Shown in pieces: positions 27,761 to 37,069 of a stretch of DNA of 64,000 nt. Below the pieces are notes generated by a model. That model made no database searches, was not told where the DNA came from, and saw nothing but the letters and a program-made list of their open reading frames with translations. The first letter of the stretch is position 1. Each line of letters opens with the position of its first letter. A program made the translations under genes and the position numbers. Source of the stretch: MED-G105 sp039025235 (GTDB taxonomy: Bacteria > Pseudomonadota > Alphaproteobacteria > Caulobacterales > Parvularculaceae); the NCBI GenBank assembly GCA_039025235.1, contig JBCCOS010000006.1:124001-188000 (forward strand), written 5' to 3'.

Positions 27761-28513
27761 TTGTCCATCGATAATTCAGAAATTCCGCAAAAAACAGACG
27801 CAACCGATTTGCGAGATCATTCTTTTCGATATTATGATTTTATGATGGCAGCGACATGTGTCCTGATCGTCTGTTCAAATATCATTGGTGCAGGGAAGGT
27901 TGCAACGATCGGCGGTCTATCATTTGGAGCGGGCGTCCTATTTTTTCCGTTATCATACGTTTTAGGCGACGTGATGACGGAAGTCTATGGATATGCACGG
28001 GCAAGACGCGTGATTTGGGCGGGTTTCTTCGCTGCCGGGTTTGCAGCGGCAATGGCTGCATTTATTACCGCTATGCCTCCAGATAGCGCTTGGAATATCC
28101 TTGTTGGGGGCGACATAACACGTCAGCGTGCTTTTGAACTGAACTTCGGTCAGGCCCCAAGAATTGTGCTAGCATCGGTTATTGCCCTTTGGGCCGGAGA
28201 ATTTGTGAATGCCTTTGTCATGGCACGGATGAAGGTCTGGTCAAACGGAAAAGCTTTGTGGCAACGAACGATTGGCTCAACAGCTGCCGGGCAGGCTGTC
28301 GATTCAGTTATTTTTTACCCCCTTGCGTTTGCTGGCATTTGGAGCTGGAAATTGATTTTGACCGTTCTAGTAACCAACTATGCACTTAAGGTTGCGTGGG
28401 AAGCGTTACTGACGCCCGTAACGTATCGAATTATCGGCGGATTAAAGCGTGCCGAAGGGGTGGACATATACGACAAGAAGACCGAATTCACGCCCTTTTC
28501 GGTAAGGTCTTAG
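27761..28513 (+). CDS. yhhQ: Queuosine precursor transporter (YhhQ / VUT family)
   Basis: A 250-residue inner-membrane protein of the ECF-like VUT/DUF165 family, which imports preQ0, preQ1 or queuine for queuosine in tRNA. About six helices are visible: MMAATCVLIVCSNIIGAGK, GAGVLFFPLSYVLGDVMTE, AGFFAAGFAAAMAAFITAM, then ASVIALWAGEFVNAFVMA. The conserved FPLSYVLGDVMTEVYGY and QRTIGSTAAGQAVDSVIFY signatures are both present. Translation starts with TTG 27761, with AAAGG about 10 nt upstream; no ATG lies earlier in frame. It is probably co-transcribed with the tRNA methyltransferase gene. Confidence 0.9.
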   Translation: MSIDNSEIPQKTDATDLRDHSFRYYDFMMAATCVLIVCSNIIGAGKVATIGGLSFGAGVLFFPLSYVLGDVMTEVYGYARARRVIWAGFFAAGFAAAMAAFITAMPPDSAWNILVGGDITRQRAFELNFGQAPRIVLASVIALWAGEFVNAFVMARMKVWSNGKALWQRTIGSTAAGQAVDSVIFYPLAFAGIWSWKLILTVLVTNYALKVAWEALLTPVTYRIIGGLKRAEGVDIYDKKTEFTPFSVRS

Positions 28514-28565
28514 AAATCCTATGTAAATACGATCCATATCGGGTCTTAAAGATTTTTGAAATATT

Positions 28566-28581
28566 GATACGGACGCGTATC
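28566..28581. promoter_or_regulatory. Inverted repeat upstream of the alternative oxidase gene
   Basis: GATACG, 4 nt, then CGTATC: perfect 6-bp arms about 130 nt before the AOX start. It could be an operator for a dimeric regulator. I cannot name the regulator; it does not match the FNR consensus. Weak. Confidence 0.3.
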
Positions 28582-28710
28582 TATGCGGCGAAGCGCAGAT
28601 ATTGTAACGAACCATTTACCACAAATAATCAAGTCGATGCGACCGGAAGACGCATTTCGATTTGGCTAAGGCTTACTATTTCTGTACTGGTTATATAGTG
28701 AGGTGTTGCA

Positions 28711-29469
28711 ATGGCGTTCGATCCGATAGACACTCCCTCGTTAGATTATCATACCCAAACAGATGGCCACTACAAGCCACGCGGTTTGAGCGATAATATC
28801 GCTTTTCGCTTTGTGAAGCTGCTGAGATTTGTGGCAGATACGTTTTTTGCCAAAAGATACGGACATCGCGCTGTCGTTTTAGAAACAGTTGCTGCTGTAC
28901 CCGGAATGGTCGGCGGGCTCTTACAGCATTTGAGTGCCATACGTCATATCAGGGATGATAACGGATGGATTCGCACGCTGCTCGATGAGGCGGAAAACGA
29001 ACGCATGCACCTCATGACGTTCATCAAGATTGCCCAGCCAAGCCGGTTCGAGCGGCTCGTCGTAATGCTGACGCAAGCGATTTTCTACAATGCATATTTT
29101 TTCCTCTATTTATTCGCGCCGCGAACGGCACATCGAGTTGTGGGGTATTTTGAGGAAGAGGCGGTTACAAGCTACACTCAGTATCTCGAAGAGATTGACG
29201 CCGGTCGCCATGAAAATATTCCGGCACCGCAAATTGCAATCGACTATTGGAAATTGTCGCCAGACGCGCGTCTGCGCGATGTGGTTATCGCGGTAAGAGC
29301 TGACGAAGCGGGGCATCGGGACGTCAACCACGCTTTCGCGGATGCGTATGACGATGGCAGGGTCGGGAATAAAAGAATTGTAGACCCTCGACATCAGCAC
29401 AAACCTGGAAGTTCGCCGGGACGTCACGCGGCGGTGCTGAATGACGGTCCTAACCAGGTAAGCGGCTGA
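28711..29469 (+). CDS. aox: Alternative oxidase (AOX), cyanide-insensitive ubiquinol oxidase
   Basis: A 252-residue di-iron carboxylate protein that oxidises ubiquinol with oxygen, without proton pumping, at the inner membrane face. All six expected iron ligands are present: Glu58 (LET), Glu97 and His100 (NERMH), Glu149 (FEEEA), and Glu199 and His202 (ADEAGHRDVNH). Hydrophobic helices flank residues 115-136 (VVMLTQAIFYNAYFFLYLFA). AOX is common in plants, fungi and protists but scattered in bacteria; Novosphingobium aromaticivorans and Vibrio fischeri are known cases. A 10-nt-spaced GAGGTG precedes ATG 28711. The C-terminal 35 residues after the last ligand helix are polar and unlike eukaryotic AOX. 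Confidence 0.95.
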   Translation: MAFDPIDTPSLDYHTQTDGHYKPRGLSDNIAFRFVKLLRFVADTFFAKRYGHRAVVLETVAAVPGMVGGLLQHLSAIRHIRDDNGWIRTLLDEAENERMHLMTFIKIAQPSRFERLVVMLTQAIFYNAYFFLYLFAPRTAHRVVGYFEEEAVTSYTQYLEEIDAGRHENIPAPQIAIDYWKLSPDARLRDVVIAVRADEAGHRDVNHAFADAYDDGRVGNKRIVDPRHQHKPGSSPGRHAAVLNDGPNQVSG

Positions 29470-29618
29470 GAATCCCCCGATCAAAGAGGGTGAGCGTAAG
29501 TGGTCGTTAGCCACGAAAAGTAGGTAAGCGAAACAACCTAAGCCTTCGCACTTTTAACCTATTTCATGCGCCATGCTCAAGGAGCGCTGACACTCAATAT
29601 TCATGAGCTTTATTTCTG

Positions 29619-29647
29619 TTGACAGATTGCTGTGCAATACGTATTCC
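29619..29647 (+). promoter_or_regulatory. Candidate sigma70-type promoter of rpsD
   Basis: TTGACA (29619-29624), a 17-nt spacer, then TATTCC (29642-29647). The -35 matches the consensus fully; the -10 is poor (three of six). It would give a leader of roughly 85 nt before rpsD. The rest of 29470-29738 has no supported gene. Confidence 0.35.
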
Positions 29648-29738
29648 CGGCGCAATGAACGGGAGGTGCGGGTACCGCCGTTGAAATTACGCGGGAGATT
29701 GGCTCCAGCGTCGGACCGCGCCAGATATAGAGGTCAAC

Positions 29739-30356
29739 ATGTCAAAGCGCATAAGCGCTAAGTACAAACTCGACCGTCGCGTTGGTGAAAACGTGTGGGG
29801 TCGTCCAAAATCTCCCTTCAACAAGCGCGAATATGGTCCGGGGATGCACGGGCAACGCCGCAAAAGCAAATTGTCAGATTTCGGCATGCAGCTTATGGCA
29901 AAACAAAAGCTCAAGGGCTATTACGGATCGATTTCGGAAAAACAATTTTCCAAGACGTATGACGAAGCTGTTCGGCGGAAAGGAAACACCGCTGAAAACT
30001 TGATAGGGCTTCTTGAAAGTCGTCTTGATGCGATTGTGTACCGTTCAAAGTTTGTTCCGACGGTTTTTGCGGCACGACAGTTCGTCAATCACGGACATGT
30101 AAAAGTGAATGGTATTCGGACGAACATTCCTTCGTTTCGTTGCAAACCAGGTGACGTTGTCGAGGTCAAAGAAAAATCTCGTAATATGGCTCTCGTGCTT
30201 GAGGCGCTGCAGAGCCCTGAGCGCGATATCCCTGAATATATTGATGTTGACCCAAAGAAAATGACGGCGACCTATATCCGGATTCCAGAGTTCGCAGAAG
30301 TTCCGTATCCGTGTACGATGGAACCAAACCTCGTGATCGAATACTACTCTAGTTAA
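29739..30356 (+). CDS. rpsD: 30S ribosomal protein S4
   Basis: A 205-residue primary 16S rRNA-binding protein needed to nucleate small-subunit assembly. The zinc-free alphaproteobacterial form is seen: SKRISAKYKLDRRVGENVWG at the N-terminus, KLSDFGMQLMAKQKLKGYYG, then the S4 RNA-binding domain LESRLDAIVYRSKFVPTVF and QFVNHGHVKVNGIRTN. The C-terminus LVIEYYSS is normal. AGAGGTCAAC precedes the ATG at 29739. It forms its own transcription unit, with a candidate promoter at 29619 and a strong terminator at 30394. Confidence 0.98.
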   Translation: MSKRISAKYKLDRRVGENVWGRPKSPFNKREYGPGMHGQRRKSKLSDFGMQLMAKQKLKGYYGSISEKQFSKTYDEAVRRKGNTAENLIGLLESRLDAIVYRSKFVPTVFAARQFVNHGHVKVNGIRTNIPSFRCKPGDVVEVKEKSRNMALVLEALQSPERDIPEYIDVDPKKMTATYIRIPEFAEVPYPCTMEPNLVIEYYSS

Positions 30357-30393
30357 GATACAGAGTATTTTTCAAAATCGGATATCTTGTATT

Positions 30394-30420
30394 AAAGCCG
30401 CCAGCGATGGCGGCTTTTTT
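30394..30420 (+). terminator. Rho-independent terminator of rpsD
   Basis: A perfect 9-bp stem AAAGCCGCC / GGCGGCTTT with a 6-nt loop, ending in six Ts. It lies 37 nt after the rpsD stop. Confidence 0.9.
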
Positions 30421-30442
30421 CATTCTTGATAAATCGATTGAA

Positions 30443-30490
30443 GCGCCTTGCGTATAGCCGATCACACTTATCGGCGAAGCGCTCTAAAAT
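30443..30490. repeat. Partial P-module repeat downstream of rpsD (gap 30357-30824)
   Basis: GATCACACTTATCGGCGAAG followed by CGCTCTA is the right end of the P module seen at 3841 and 22170. The palindrome part is missing. The rest of the 468-bp gap has no firm gene; a 54-codon frame at 30648-30812 (with YFYLVAGLVAYKK, a possible helix) lacks a ribosome binding site and is not called. Confidence 0.6.
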
Positions 30491-30824
30491 CGCTCATCGA
30501 CTCAATTTAAAATAGAAAACATTTAAAAAGGACGGCATTAAAACACGCTATGATGAACTTAAACTGTTCGAGTAAAATTTTCCCGTTAACGTTGGTTGCG
30601 CTGCAATAAAAATCTGATCTGGGTGTGAGCTGTCGTCGATAAAACTTATGCATTCTGCAAGAAGTTACGGTTTTAACGAGATTGATCGGCGTGACGGTCG
30701 AAGTGCATTGCTAAATGCGGCGACGCACTATTTAGAAAAGTTAAGGGTTTTGCACTATTTTTACCTGGTGGCGGGTCTGGTTGCTTATAAAAAGATCGCT
30801 ATGGGTTCTTAGCCAGCTTTTATT

Positions 30825-32837
30825 TTGAGGATGGCATCTGCAATGGGTTTTGTCTTCGATAGCGACATCTTGCGCGAGCGCTGGTCCACTGTCTCCTCAT
30901 GGATCGGCATTGAAGGCATTTTGAGGTTTGGCCTGTGGCTTCGGCGTAATGTGTTCCTTTCCGTGGGGCTTTTGCTGTTGTTCAAGCTTTTGGTGCTACC
31001 GGCATCCGCTTCGGATACTGCACTTCTAACGGCGCTTGACGAGGAAATCGCGGATATAATTAGCACAACAAAAACGCCTGGCGTTGCAATTACTGTTTTG
31101 GAAGACGGCCGGAACATTCTTGAGAAAGGCTATGGTTTTGCCGACCTCGGTGCCAAAACCCCGATGCGTACCGACACAATCCTTGCGGCAGGCTCCTTGT
31201 CAAAAAATCTTACCTCTCTCGGTCTGTTGCGTTTGGTTGAGTTAGGGAAATTGGATTTAAAAGACAAGATTACGGATGTCGCTCCAGAAGTGCGCATTGA
31301 TAATCCGTGGGCGTCTCAGCATCCAATTCTACTTGAACATTTGTTGGAACACACTGCCGGAATTGAGGGGTCTACTTATTTTGAATACGGATATAATTCA
31401 TTAAACACCAAACCAAAAGACTATGCACAGCTTATGGCTGGCAAATTAAAAGTTCGCTGGCCCCCTGGTTATTTTCATTCATATGCAAATCCTGGCCATA
31501 CGCTTGCCGCCGTCGCGCTTGAAAATGCGTGCTCATGTGATTTTGATGAATTTATGGAGAAAGAAATTTTCTCTGCCATCGGCATGTCTTCGGCTTCGTT
31601 TAGGTCGATCGATTCAACTCAAATGCGACTTGCCAAAAGTTATCGTCAAAACGGCACGACACCTATCGTTCCCTGGAGGATGGCAATTCGTCCCTCAGGA
31701 TCGCTATTGGTCTCTATTGAGGATTTAGGAGCGCTTGTTGCTTTCTATGCGAACCGAGGTGGTGAGACGGGACTGGTTTCGGAGCACTGGCTTGATCGAA
31801 TGGAAAAAGCAAAAACATCGGCAACCTTCCGTGCGGGGATTGTTGAAACAGGCTATGGGCTCGGTAATTTTGCGTTTTTTGCCGAAAAGGGCATTACCTT
31901 TCATGGGCATACGGGGGCAACAGACGGTTTTCGGACTTGGTTGGGGTATCAGTCGGGTCTTCGGTCTGGTTTTGCTATTGTAACAAATGGCGGCGATGAA
32001 AACATGCGTTATCGTCTAATGCGCCTTATCAGTCAGTATTTGACGCGGAATGAGGGTGAGGTCGCGCCTTTACCTGCAGAGGAAGGTGCTGAAGATTTTG
32101 TTGATGACGGTTGGTATGCCCCCGTTACACACAGCATGATTTTGAGGACCTGGCTTTTGCGCTCATTTCAGACGGTTAAACTAACCGCTAAGGGTAATCG
32201 ACTGACGATTGATCCTGTATTCCCTTTTGGAACAAAGAATGAAATGATCCACGTGGGAACAGGACTTTTCCGTGAAGAATGGAATCCAACCCCGACAGCG
32301 GCATTTATAGATGGTCCCAACACGGACCCCGTAACGATAAAAGGAATAGATGGGCGCGTATTTGTAAAGAAGGATGCTTTTGTTCGTATCTCACTCTTTC
32401 AGGCTTATGTGAGTTTTTTCCTGTTAGTAGGAGGCCTGTTTTTTGGGGCTTTGGTTTCAATCGGCGTTATCTTAAAACTCAGTTTGAATTCGATTAGTAA
32501 TCAGAGTAACGCTCACACCGGGCGTCTATGGCTTTGTTTAGCAGGCGCCGGCGGAAGTCTTGTTATTCTTTTTGCAACGGTCGTTGTATTTGGAATGCTT
32601 AGTGACCTTGATGTTGCTGCTCAGTATGGTCGGATCAGTCCGATGTCATTGTCCGCCTTCGCAATGAGTATTGTTGGCCCAATTTTTAGTGTATTGGCGA
32701 TGATTACTGTATTCAAACAACAACCCTCAAGCAGATTTTCTAAAATTGCCGTAGGCCTTTGTCTTTTCTTCGTGGGCGGATCATGGATGATGGTTGGAAT
32801 CAATGGTTGGGTTCCTTTGGTGACGTGGCTTGCGTAA
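30825..32837 (+). CDS. Membrane-anchored serine hydrolase (class C beta-lactamase/DD-peptidase fold)
   Basis: A 670-residue protein with an N-terminal hydrophobic segment (about 43-60, LSVGLLLLFKLLVLPASA) that may be a signal anchor. A beta-lactamase-like domain (about 65-400) follows: SxxK as SLSK (124-127), YAN (220-222), and HTG in HGHTGATDG. A small beta domain leads to about four C-terminal membrane helices, including VSFFLLVGGLFFGALVSIGV and FAMSIVGPIFSVLAMITVF. The active site should face the periplasm. Such enzymes cleave esters, amides or peptides; true beta-lactamase action is not implied. MlrB-type peptidases share the fold. Several in-frame starts exist near 30825-30843, and the precise one is unsure. 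The PAT-type permease gene follows after 74 bp. Confidence 0.88.
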   Translation: MRMASAMGFVFDSDILRERWSTVSSWIGIEGILRFGLWLRRNVFLSVGLLLLFKLLVLPASASDTALLTALDEEIADIISTTKTPGVAITVLEDGRNILEKGYGFADLGAKTPMRTDTILAAGSLSKNLTSLGLLRLVELGKLDLKDKITDVAPEVRIDNPWASQHPILLEHLLEHTAGIEGSTYFEYGYNSLNTKPKDYAQLMAGKLKVRWPPGYFHSYANPGHTLAAVALENACSCDFDEFMEKEIFSAIGMSSASFRSIDSTQMRLAKSYRQNGTTPIVPWRMAIRPSGSLLVSIEDLGALVAFYANRGGETGLVSEHWLDRMEKAKTSATFRAGIVETGYGLGNFAFFAEKGITFHGHTGATDGFRTWLGYQSGLRSGFAIVTNGGDENMRYRLMRLISQYLTRNEGEVAPLPAEEGAEDFVDDGWYAPVTHSMILRTWLLRSFQTVKLTAKGNRLTIDPVFPFGTKNEMIHVGTGLFREEWNPTPTAAFIDGPNTDPVTIKGIDGRVFVKKDAFVRISLFQAYVSFFLLVGGLFFGALVSIGVILKLSLNSISNQSNAHTGRLWLCLAGAGGSLVILFATVVVFGMLSDLDVAAQYGRISPMSLSAFAMSIVGPIFSVLAMITVFKQQPSSRFSKIAVGLCLFFVGGSWMMVGINGWVPLVTWLA

Positions 32838-32911
32838 ATCTCTAATAACCCGCACGGAATTCAAATTGAAAGCGGCGCTGCGTGGCTCTTTCTTGAAGAT
32901 AGGATCGTTCT

Positions 32912-34183
32912 TTGATTGGTAAAATCCTTAACAAGCTTAACTTTCCAAGGGACAGTGCGTCCTGGAAAACATTCGGTGTTATTTTCTCACTACAAGCCGC
33001 CCACGAACTACCCAATGCTCTTACATCAACAATGGCGCCAACGCTTTTCGTAAAGCAGTATGACATGCCATTGGGGATGATCGGTCTGTTCTTTTTGCCA
33101 TTTGTTGTGACGGCGTTGAAATGGACATGGGCACCCCTTGTAGATAATCGTGGGTCTGTTGAATTTGGGCGCAGAAAGTCTTGGATTGCCCCTCTCACAA
33201 TTCTTGTTGCTCTTAGCTATTTTTCAATTGCGTTGATCAAGCCTGGTCTTGATACACTTACGCTGATTGTTGGATTTTTGATCGTAAAGCAAGTATTTTA
33301 TTCGACGCAGGAGATTGCGGCTGATGCCTATGTCGTTGAAAACCTTAAGGCTGAGCAGCGTGGTCTTGGTTCTAGTATTGTTTGGATGGGGAAGGAGGCA
33401 GGTCAAATAATCGGCTTTGCCGGTCTATTATTTGTGGCGGATCGATTTGGTTGGACGCCTGCCTTTTTTCTCGCTGGCATCCTGTTTATTGCGTTTAATA
33501 TCCCAGCTATTCTGCGAAAGGAACGGCCAGTCATTGAGCCGAAGCCCAGCAGTCGTGCAGGGTTAAGAGACTTTTTCAAACGAAAGGTCAATTACCGCAT
33601 TGTTGCGATTGTATTTGCGATTTCTTTTACCGTTCAAATGCCTGTCACAGTCATCGGCCCATTTTTAAATAGTAAGGGTCTTTCACTTTCGCAGATAGGC
33701 GTGAGTTTGGGGGTTGCCGCTAGTATCGGGGCTCTTATTTCACTTTCAATAGCATCGGTTGTTATTTCAAAGTTTGGGCCCAAGCGCACGGCTATATTTC
33801 TCATGTTTGTTGCGCCGTTGGCCGCGCCGGCTTTCATCTGGTTGGCGATGCAAGAGACAGTCAGCACTCAGATGGTGATCCTGATATTGCTATGGGCAAC
33901 GCTATGTACAGCGCCCATTCGTATGGCGGTTTACGCCGCAAGGATTGGTTGGACCTCAGAAGACCAGGTTGGTACTGACATCACGATCCAACAGTCGACT
34001 TGGTTTTTGGGATACGCAGCAGCGGGTGCTGTCGCTGGGCTGGTTGCGGAGCAGATGGGGTGGGTGTTCTTCTTTGTTGTTAATGTTTTGTTGATCGCTG
34101 CCGCGCTGTTATTCTTCATTCATTCTCATGATCAGGTGGAAGAGGATATTAAGGCGTGGCGCAAAAATCACGCTGCTCCATGA
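32912..34183 (+). CDS. MFS permease of the PAT/AmpG-like group
   Basis: A 423-residue inner-membrane transporter with about 12 helices. The pattern NALTSTMAPTLFVKQYDMP, then FLPFVVTALKWTWAPLVDN and the charged loop FGRRKSWI are typical of the PAT family that includes AmpG (muropeptide import) and acetyl-CoA transporters. QEIAADAYVVENLKAEQRG lies in the fourth or fifth helix region, and the second half begins near KRKVNYRIVAIVFAISF. Starts at TTG 32912 with AGGAT about 8 nt upstream. It lies between the serine hydrolase and TonB receptor genes on one strand with gaps of 74 and 86 bp, so co-transcription is likely. The substrate is unknown; hydrolysed fragments of an imported compound are plausible. 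Confidence 0.85.
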   Translation: MIGKILNKLNFPRDSASWKTFGVIFSLQAAHELPNALTSTMAPTLFVKQYDMPLGMIGLFFLPFVVTALKWTWAPLVDNRGSVEFGRRKSWIAPLTILVALSYFSIALIKPGLDTLTLIVGFLIVKQVFYSTQEIAADAYVVENLKAEQRGLGSSIVWMGKEAGQIIGFAGLLFVADRFGWTPAFFLAGILFIAFNIPAILRKERPVIEPKPSSRAGLRDFFKRKVNYRIVAIVFAISFTVQMPVTVIGPFLNSKGLSLSQIGVSLGVAASIGALISLSIASVVISKFGPKRTAIFLMFVAPLAAPAFIWLAMQETVSTQMVILILLWATLCTAPIRMAVYAARIGWTSEDQVGTDITIQQSTWFLGYAAAGAVAGLVAEQMGWVFFFVVNVLLIAAALLFFIHSHDQVEEDIKAWRKNHAAP

Positions 34184-34269
34184 ATTGCTCCATAAGCCTT
34201 CACGTAAGATGGTAACAGGTTTAGATTTATTGATGGTATAATTCAGGTCGCCGTGCTTGGGAGGGTCAG

Positions 34270-36753
34270 TTGAAAAAATACAAGTTATTAGGGTCATCTT
34301 GCGTCGTTTTGGCGTTGGCCAACCCAACCATTGCTGCAGCGCAACCGCAACCCGATGACGAGATCATCGTGACCGGTGAAAAGCGCGGTAAATCCGTTCA
34401 GGAAACAGCAACGAGTGCGGAGATTGTAACGCGTACTGATATTGAACAACTAAATGTCGTCGATCTTGAGGACGCACTCAGGCGAATTGGCAACGCTGGA
34501 TTTGCAACGGTAGGGTCCGGCAGAAATGATCAGTTCGTTTTGCGCGGTGTATCATCCCAAGGGGTCACGCAAGGGGGGTCGACACCGGTATCGACGTTAA
34601 TTGTTGACGGTGCATTCATACCAAACCAGGCCGCTGGTGCATCAATTGCGAATGGGTGGGATGTTACGCAAATAGAAGTGTTGCGCGGTGCCCAATCGAC
34701 TATTCAGGGGCGGAATTCCTTAATTGGTTCGATAATCGTAAGCACTCAAGATCCTACATATGAGTGGGATCTTAGGGGACGGGCGACATATGCCACGGCT
34801 GATACGTTTGAGACATCTATCGCTGTTGGTGGACCGATTATTGACGATGAGCTCGCGTTTCGTATTGCTGCGCAGCGTCTTGAAAGTGATGGCTTTGTAA
34901 CAAGGGAAGATGGCAGCCTTGGGGACGAGGAAACAAGCACTCTGATCCGTGGTAAGTTACTTGTAGAGCCAGCGAGCCTACCAGGACTACGATGGGACCT
35001 AACGGCAACCTATACAGATGAACTTGACGGAAGTGTCCTTGTCGATGGCACTGATCCTGAAGAGCGATTACAGACGTTTAATACACCAACAACGACTGAG
35101 CGCGAAATCCTTATCCTAGGCAGTGAGCTTTCTTACGACTTAAGCGATAATATCACGCTGACGTCAGTTAGCAGTTTCGCAAACCTCAAAACTGATGAGG
35201 TATCTGATTTCGACGGGTTACCTGCTGGGTCTTCGATCGTTGAAGAAATTCGTTTTGACGACCGCGACAGTACTGATTGGCTTCAAGAAGTTCGCTTGCT
35301 TTATGATAACAATGACGATTTGAGCGTGCTTTTCGGTGCGCTGTATGCTCGGCGGTTTCGAGACGATTTAAATCAGGTGCAGCTTTCGCTACCGGCCGGC
35401 GTACCGGCATTTCCACTCAGTTCGCCACTAGACCGATCACTTGAGACTGCTTTTTTAACAGCAACAAGTGCGGCAACAGGGGGGGTGGCGAGTATCGGTA
35501 TTCCAGCCGGTGTTCCGAACCTTTTGAATGATCCACTGATTTTTGGTCCAGATGCCGCTGTTGCTGCAGACTTTAATTTTGCCCCTGAGTTTACGACCTT
35601 CGCCGTTTTCGGTGAAGCGGCCTATGATATCACTGATGATTTCAACTTTACCTTTGGCTTCCGTTATGAGCGCGAAGACGGAACGGTCAACATTACTCAG
35701 ATAACGAACCTTGTGGATGAACCTGACCAGCAAGCGATTACACCACAAGGGCAACCTGGTCTTGCACCTGTTGTCGAACAAGCTGTGAGCGCTGGTTTGT
35801 TAGGGACCGGATTAGTGACGCCAGCTGAGGCGGCAAACGCTGCTCGCGTTGCGACACCAAATATTCTTCCAGCTTTTGCTGACGCAGCGGTTGGTCCTTT
35901 GCTTGCGCTAAATGGCGGCGATGCAAATGTATTTGTTCCTGTTTCGCAACAAGGCGACTTCGTTACAAACGTATTTCTTCCGAAGTTCGTTTTGACCTAC
36001 GATGTTGCTGATAATGTTTCAGTTGCGGCCAGTGCCCAGCGAGCCTATCGACCTGGTGGGGCGGGGCTTAATCCTGTATCGGCAACAGTCTTTACTTTTG
36101 ATCCTGAGTTTTCGTGGAATTACGAACTGGCTTTCCGTTCGGTAACGATGGACGGGCGATTACTCTTTAATGCCAATGCTTTTTATATCGATTGGTCGGA
36201 CCAGCAAGTACAGGTCACGCTTTCTGGAACAAACCAAGACGAGGAAGTCCGCAATGTTGGATCGAGCAGGCTTTTCGGAATCGAGGTAGACGTTGGATAT
36301 GACATCACCGACAATCTCCAGTTCTTTGGTTCTGTTGGTATTCTTGACACTGAAATCACAGGGTTGGACGAAGTTGATACACAGTCTGATGTTGCAAACT
36401 TGCTCGGTGGTTCGTTTCCTTTTGCACCAAGATATTCTGGATCAGCGGGATTCAATTACGACCATCCAAGTGGGTTCAACGGAACCGTCGATGTGAATTT
36501 CGAGGGCGAATCTGAACCAATCCTTCCTAACAATTCAGGCCCAAATCCGATTGCCGGATCTACCGGGTTAAGGAATGACTCTCGTGCTCTTTTAAATGCT
36601 CGTATTGGTAAAAGATTTGATCAGTTTGAGTTCTTTATTTTTGGATCAAACTTATTGGATGAGGTCTACTTGGCTAACGCTGATGCACTTGCAGGTCGCG
36701 TTATCGTTGGTGAACCGCGCATTGTGGGCTTTGGGCTAACCTTTGATTATTAA
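34270..36753 (+). CDS. TonB-dependent outer-membrane receptor
   Basis: An 827-residue receptor. A signal peptide (about 1-24, ending IAAAQ) is followed by the TonB box-like DEIIVTGEKR (residues 29-38). The plug domain contains DLEDALRRIGNAGFATVG, QFVLRGVSSQG, and IEVLRGAQSTIQGRNSLIGS. The 22-strand barrel ends with Phe/Tyr-terminated IVGFGLTFDY. Such receptors import siderophores, vitamins, glycans or other scarce solutes with energy from TonB. The barrel is strongly acidic (many D and E), as in marine species. Starts at TTG 34270, with GGGAGGG 5 nt upstream. It is the third gene of the presumed operon with the hydrolase and permease; the substrate is unknown. A 24-bp hairpin (36790-36813) lies downstream without a T-run. 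Confidence 0.93.
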   Translation: MKKYKLLGSSCVVLALANPTIAAAQPQPDDEIIVTGEKRGKSVQETATSAEIVTRTDIEQLNVVDLEDALRRIGNAGFATVGSGRNDQFVLRGVSSQGVTQGGSTPVSTLIVDGAFIPNQAAGASIANGWDVTQIEVLRGAQSTIQGRNSLIGSIIVSTQDPTYEWDLRGRATYATADTFETSIAVGGPIIDDELAFRIAAQRLESDGFVTREDGSLGDEETSTLIRGKLLVEPASLPGLRWDLTATYTDELDGSVLVDGTDPEERLQTFNTPTTTEREILILGSELSYDLSDNITLTSVSSFANLKTDEVSDFDGLPAGSSIVEEIRFDDRDSTDWLQEVRLLYDNNDDLSVLFGALYARRFRDDLNQVQLSLPAGVPAFPLSSPLDRSLETAFLTATSAATGGVASIGIPAGVPNLLNDPLIFGPDAAVAADFNFAPEFTTFAVFGEAAYDITDDFNFTFGFRYEREDGTVNITQITNLVDEPDQQAITPQGQPGLAPVVEQAVSAGLLGTGLVTPAEAANAARVATPNILPAFADAAVGPLLALNGGDANVFVPVSQQGDFVTNVFLPKFVLTYDVADNVSVAASAQRAYRPGGAGLNPVSATVFTFDPEFSWNYELAFRSVTMDGRLLFNANAFYIDWSDQQVQVTLSGTNQDEEVRNVGSSRLFGIEVDVGYDITDNLQFFGSVGILDTEITGLDEVDTQSDVANLLGGSFPFAPRYSGSAGFNYDHPSGFNGTVDVNFEGESEPILPNNSGPNPIAGSTGLRNDSRALLNARIGKRFDQFEFFIFGSNLLDEVYLANADALAGRVIVGEPRIVGFGLTFDY

Positions 36754-36840
36754 GTTAACGAACAGAGCCTCATTGGACGATCCTTCTCTGTGCGGACATG
36801 AAACTGTCCGTACTAAAGGATGATGAGTAGATAGTTTAGA

Positions 36841-36975
36841 ATGCTTTGCCGATAAGTCTAAGAGATTGATGGTTTCATCCATTAACTCGACAATAGGTCG
36901 AACAATTGTTCGACCGACAAATCAAAGACTTAGAGCCGAATTCCGATTCCATCGGAACGCAAAAAGCTCTAGTGA
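36841..36975. repeat. P-module plus hairpin repeat, reversed copy (gap 36754-37069)
   Basis: Reading on the minus strand: hairpin arms TAGAGC / GCTCTA around CCGATTCC, then CAAAGA, the perfect 20-bp palindrome at 36896-36915, and diverged sequence down to 36841. It lies between the convergent TonB receptor and serine hydrolase genes. No gene is supported in the rest of the gap. Confidence 0.7.
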
Positions 36976-37069
36976 TTCTATTTAAAACTGAGCGGCTTTA
37001 GGCAAAGCACAACGTTGAGAGGATACGGCAGAATAGAAAAGCAGTTGGCTTATCAATCCCGTCTTGCCG

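Noticed and set aside
30648..30812. A 54-codon frame between rpsD and the serine hydrolase gene
   Set aside because: No ribosome binding site; only a weak hydrophobic stretch. Left as a possibility only.
36790..36813. Terminator after the TonB receptor gene
   Set aside because: GTGCGGAC/GTCCGTAC forms an 8-bp stem with one G-T pair, but no T-run follows on either strand.
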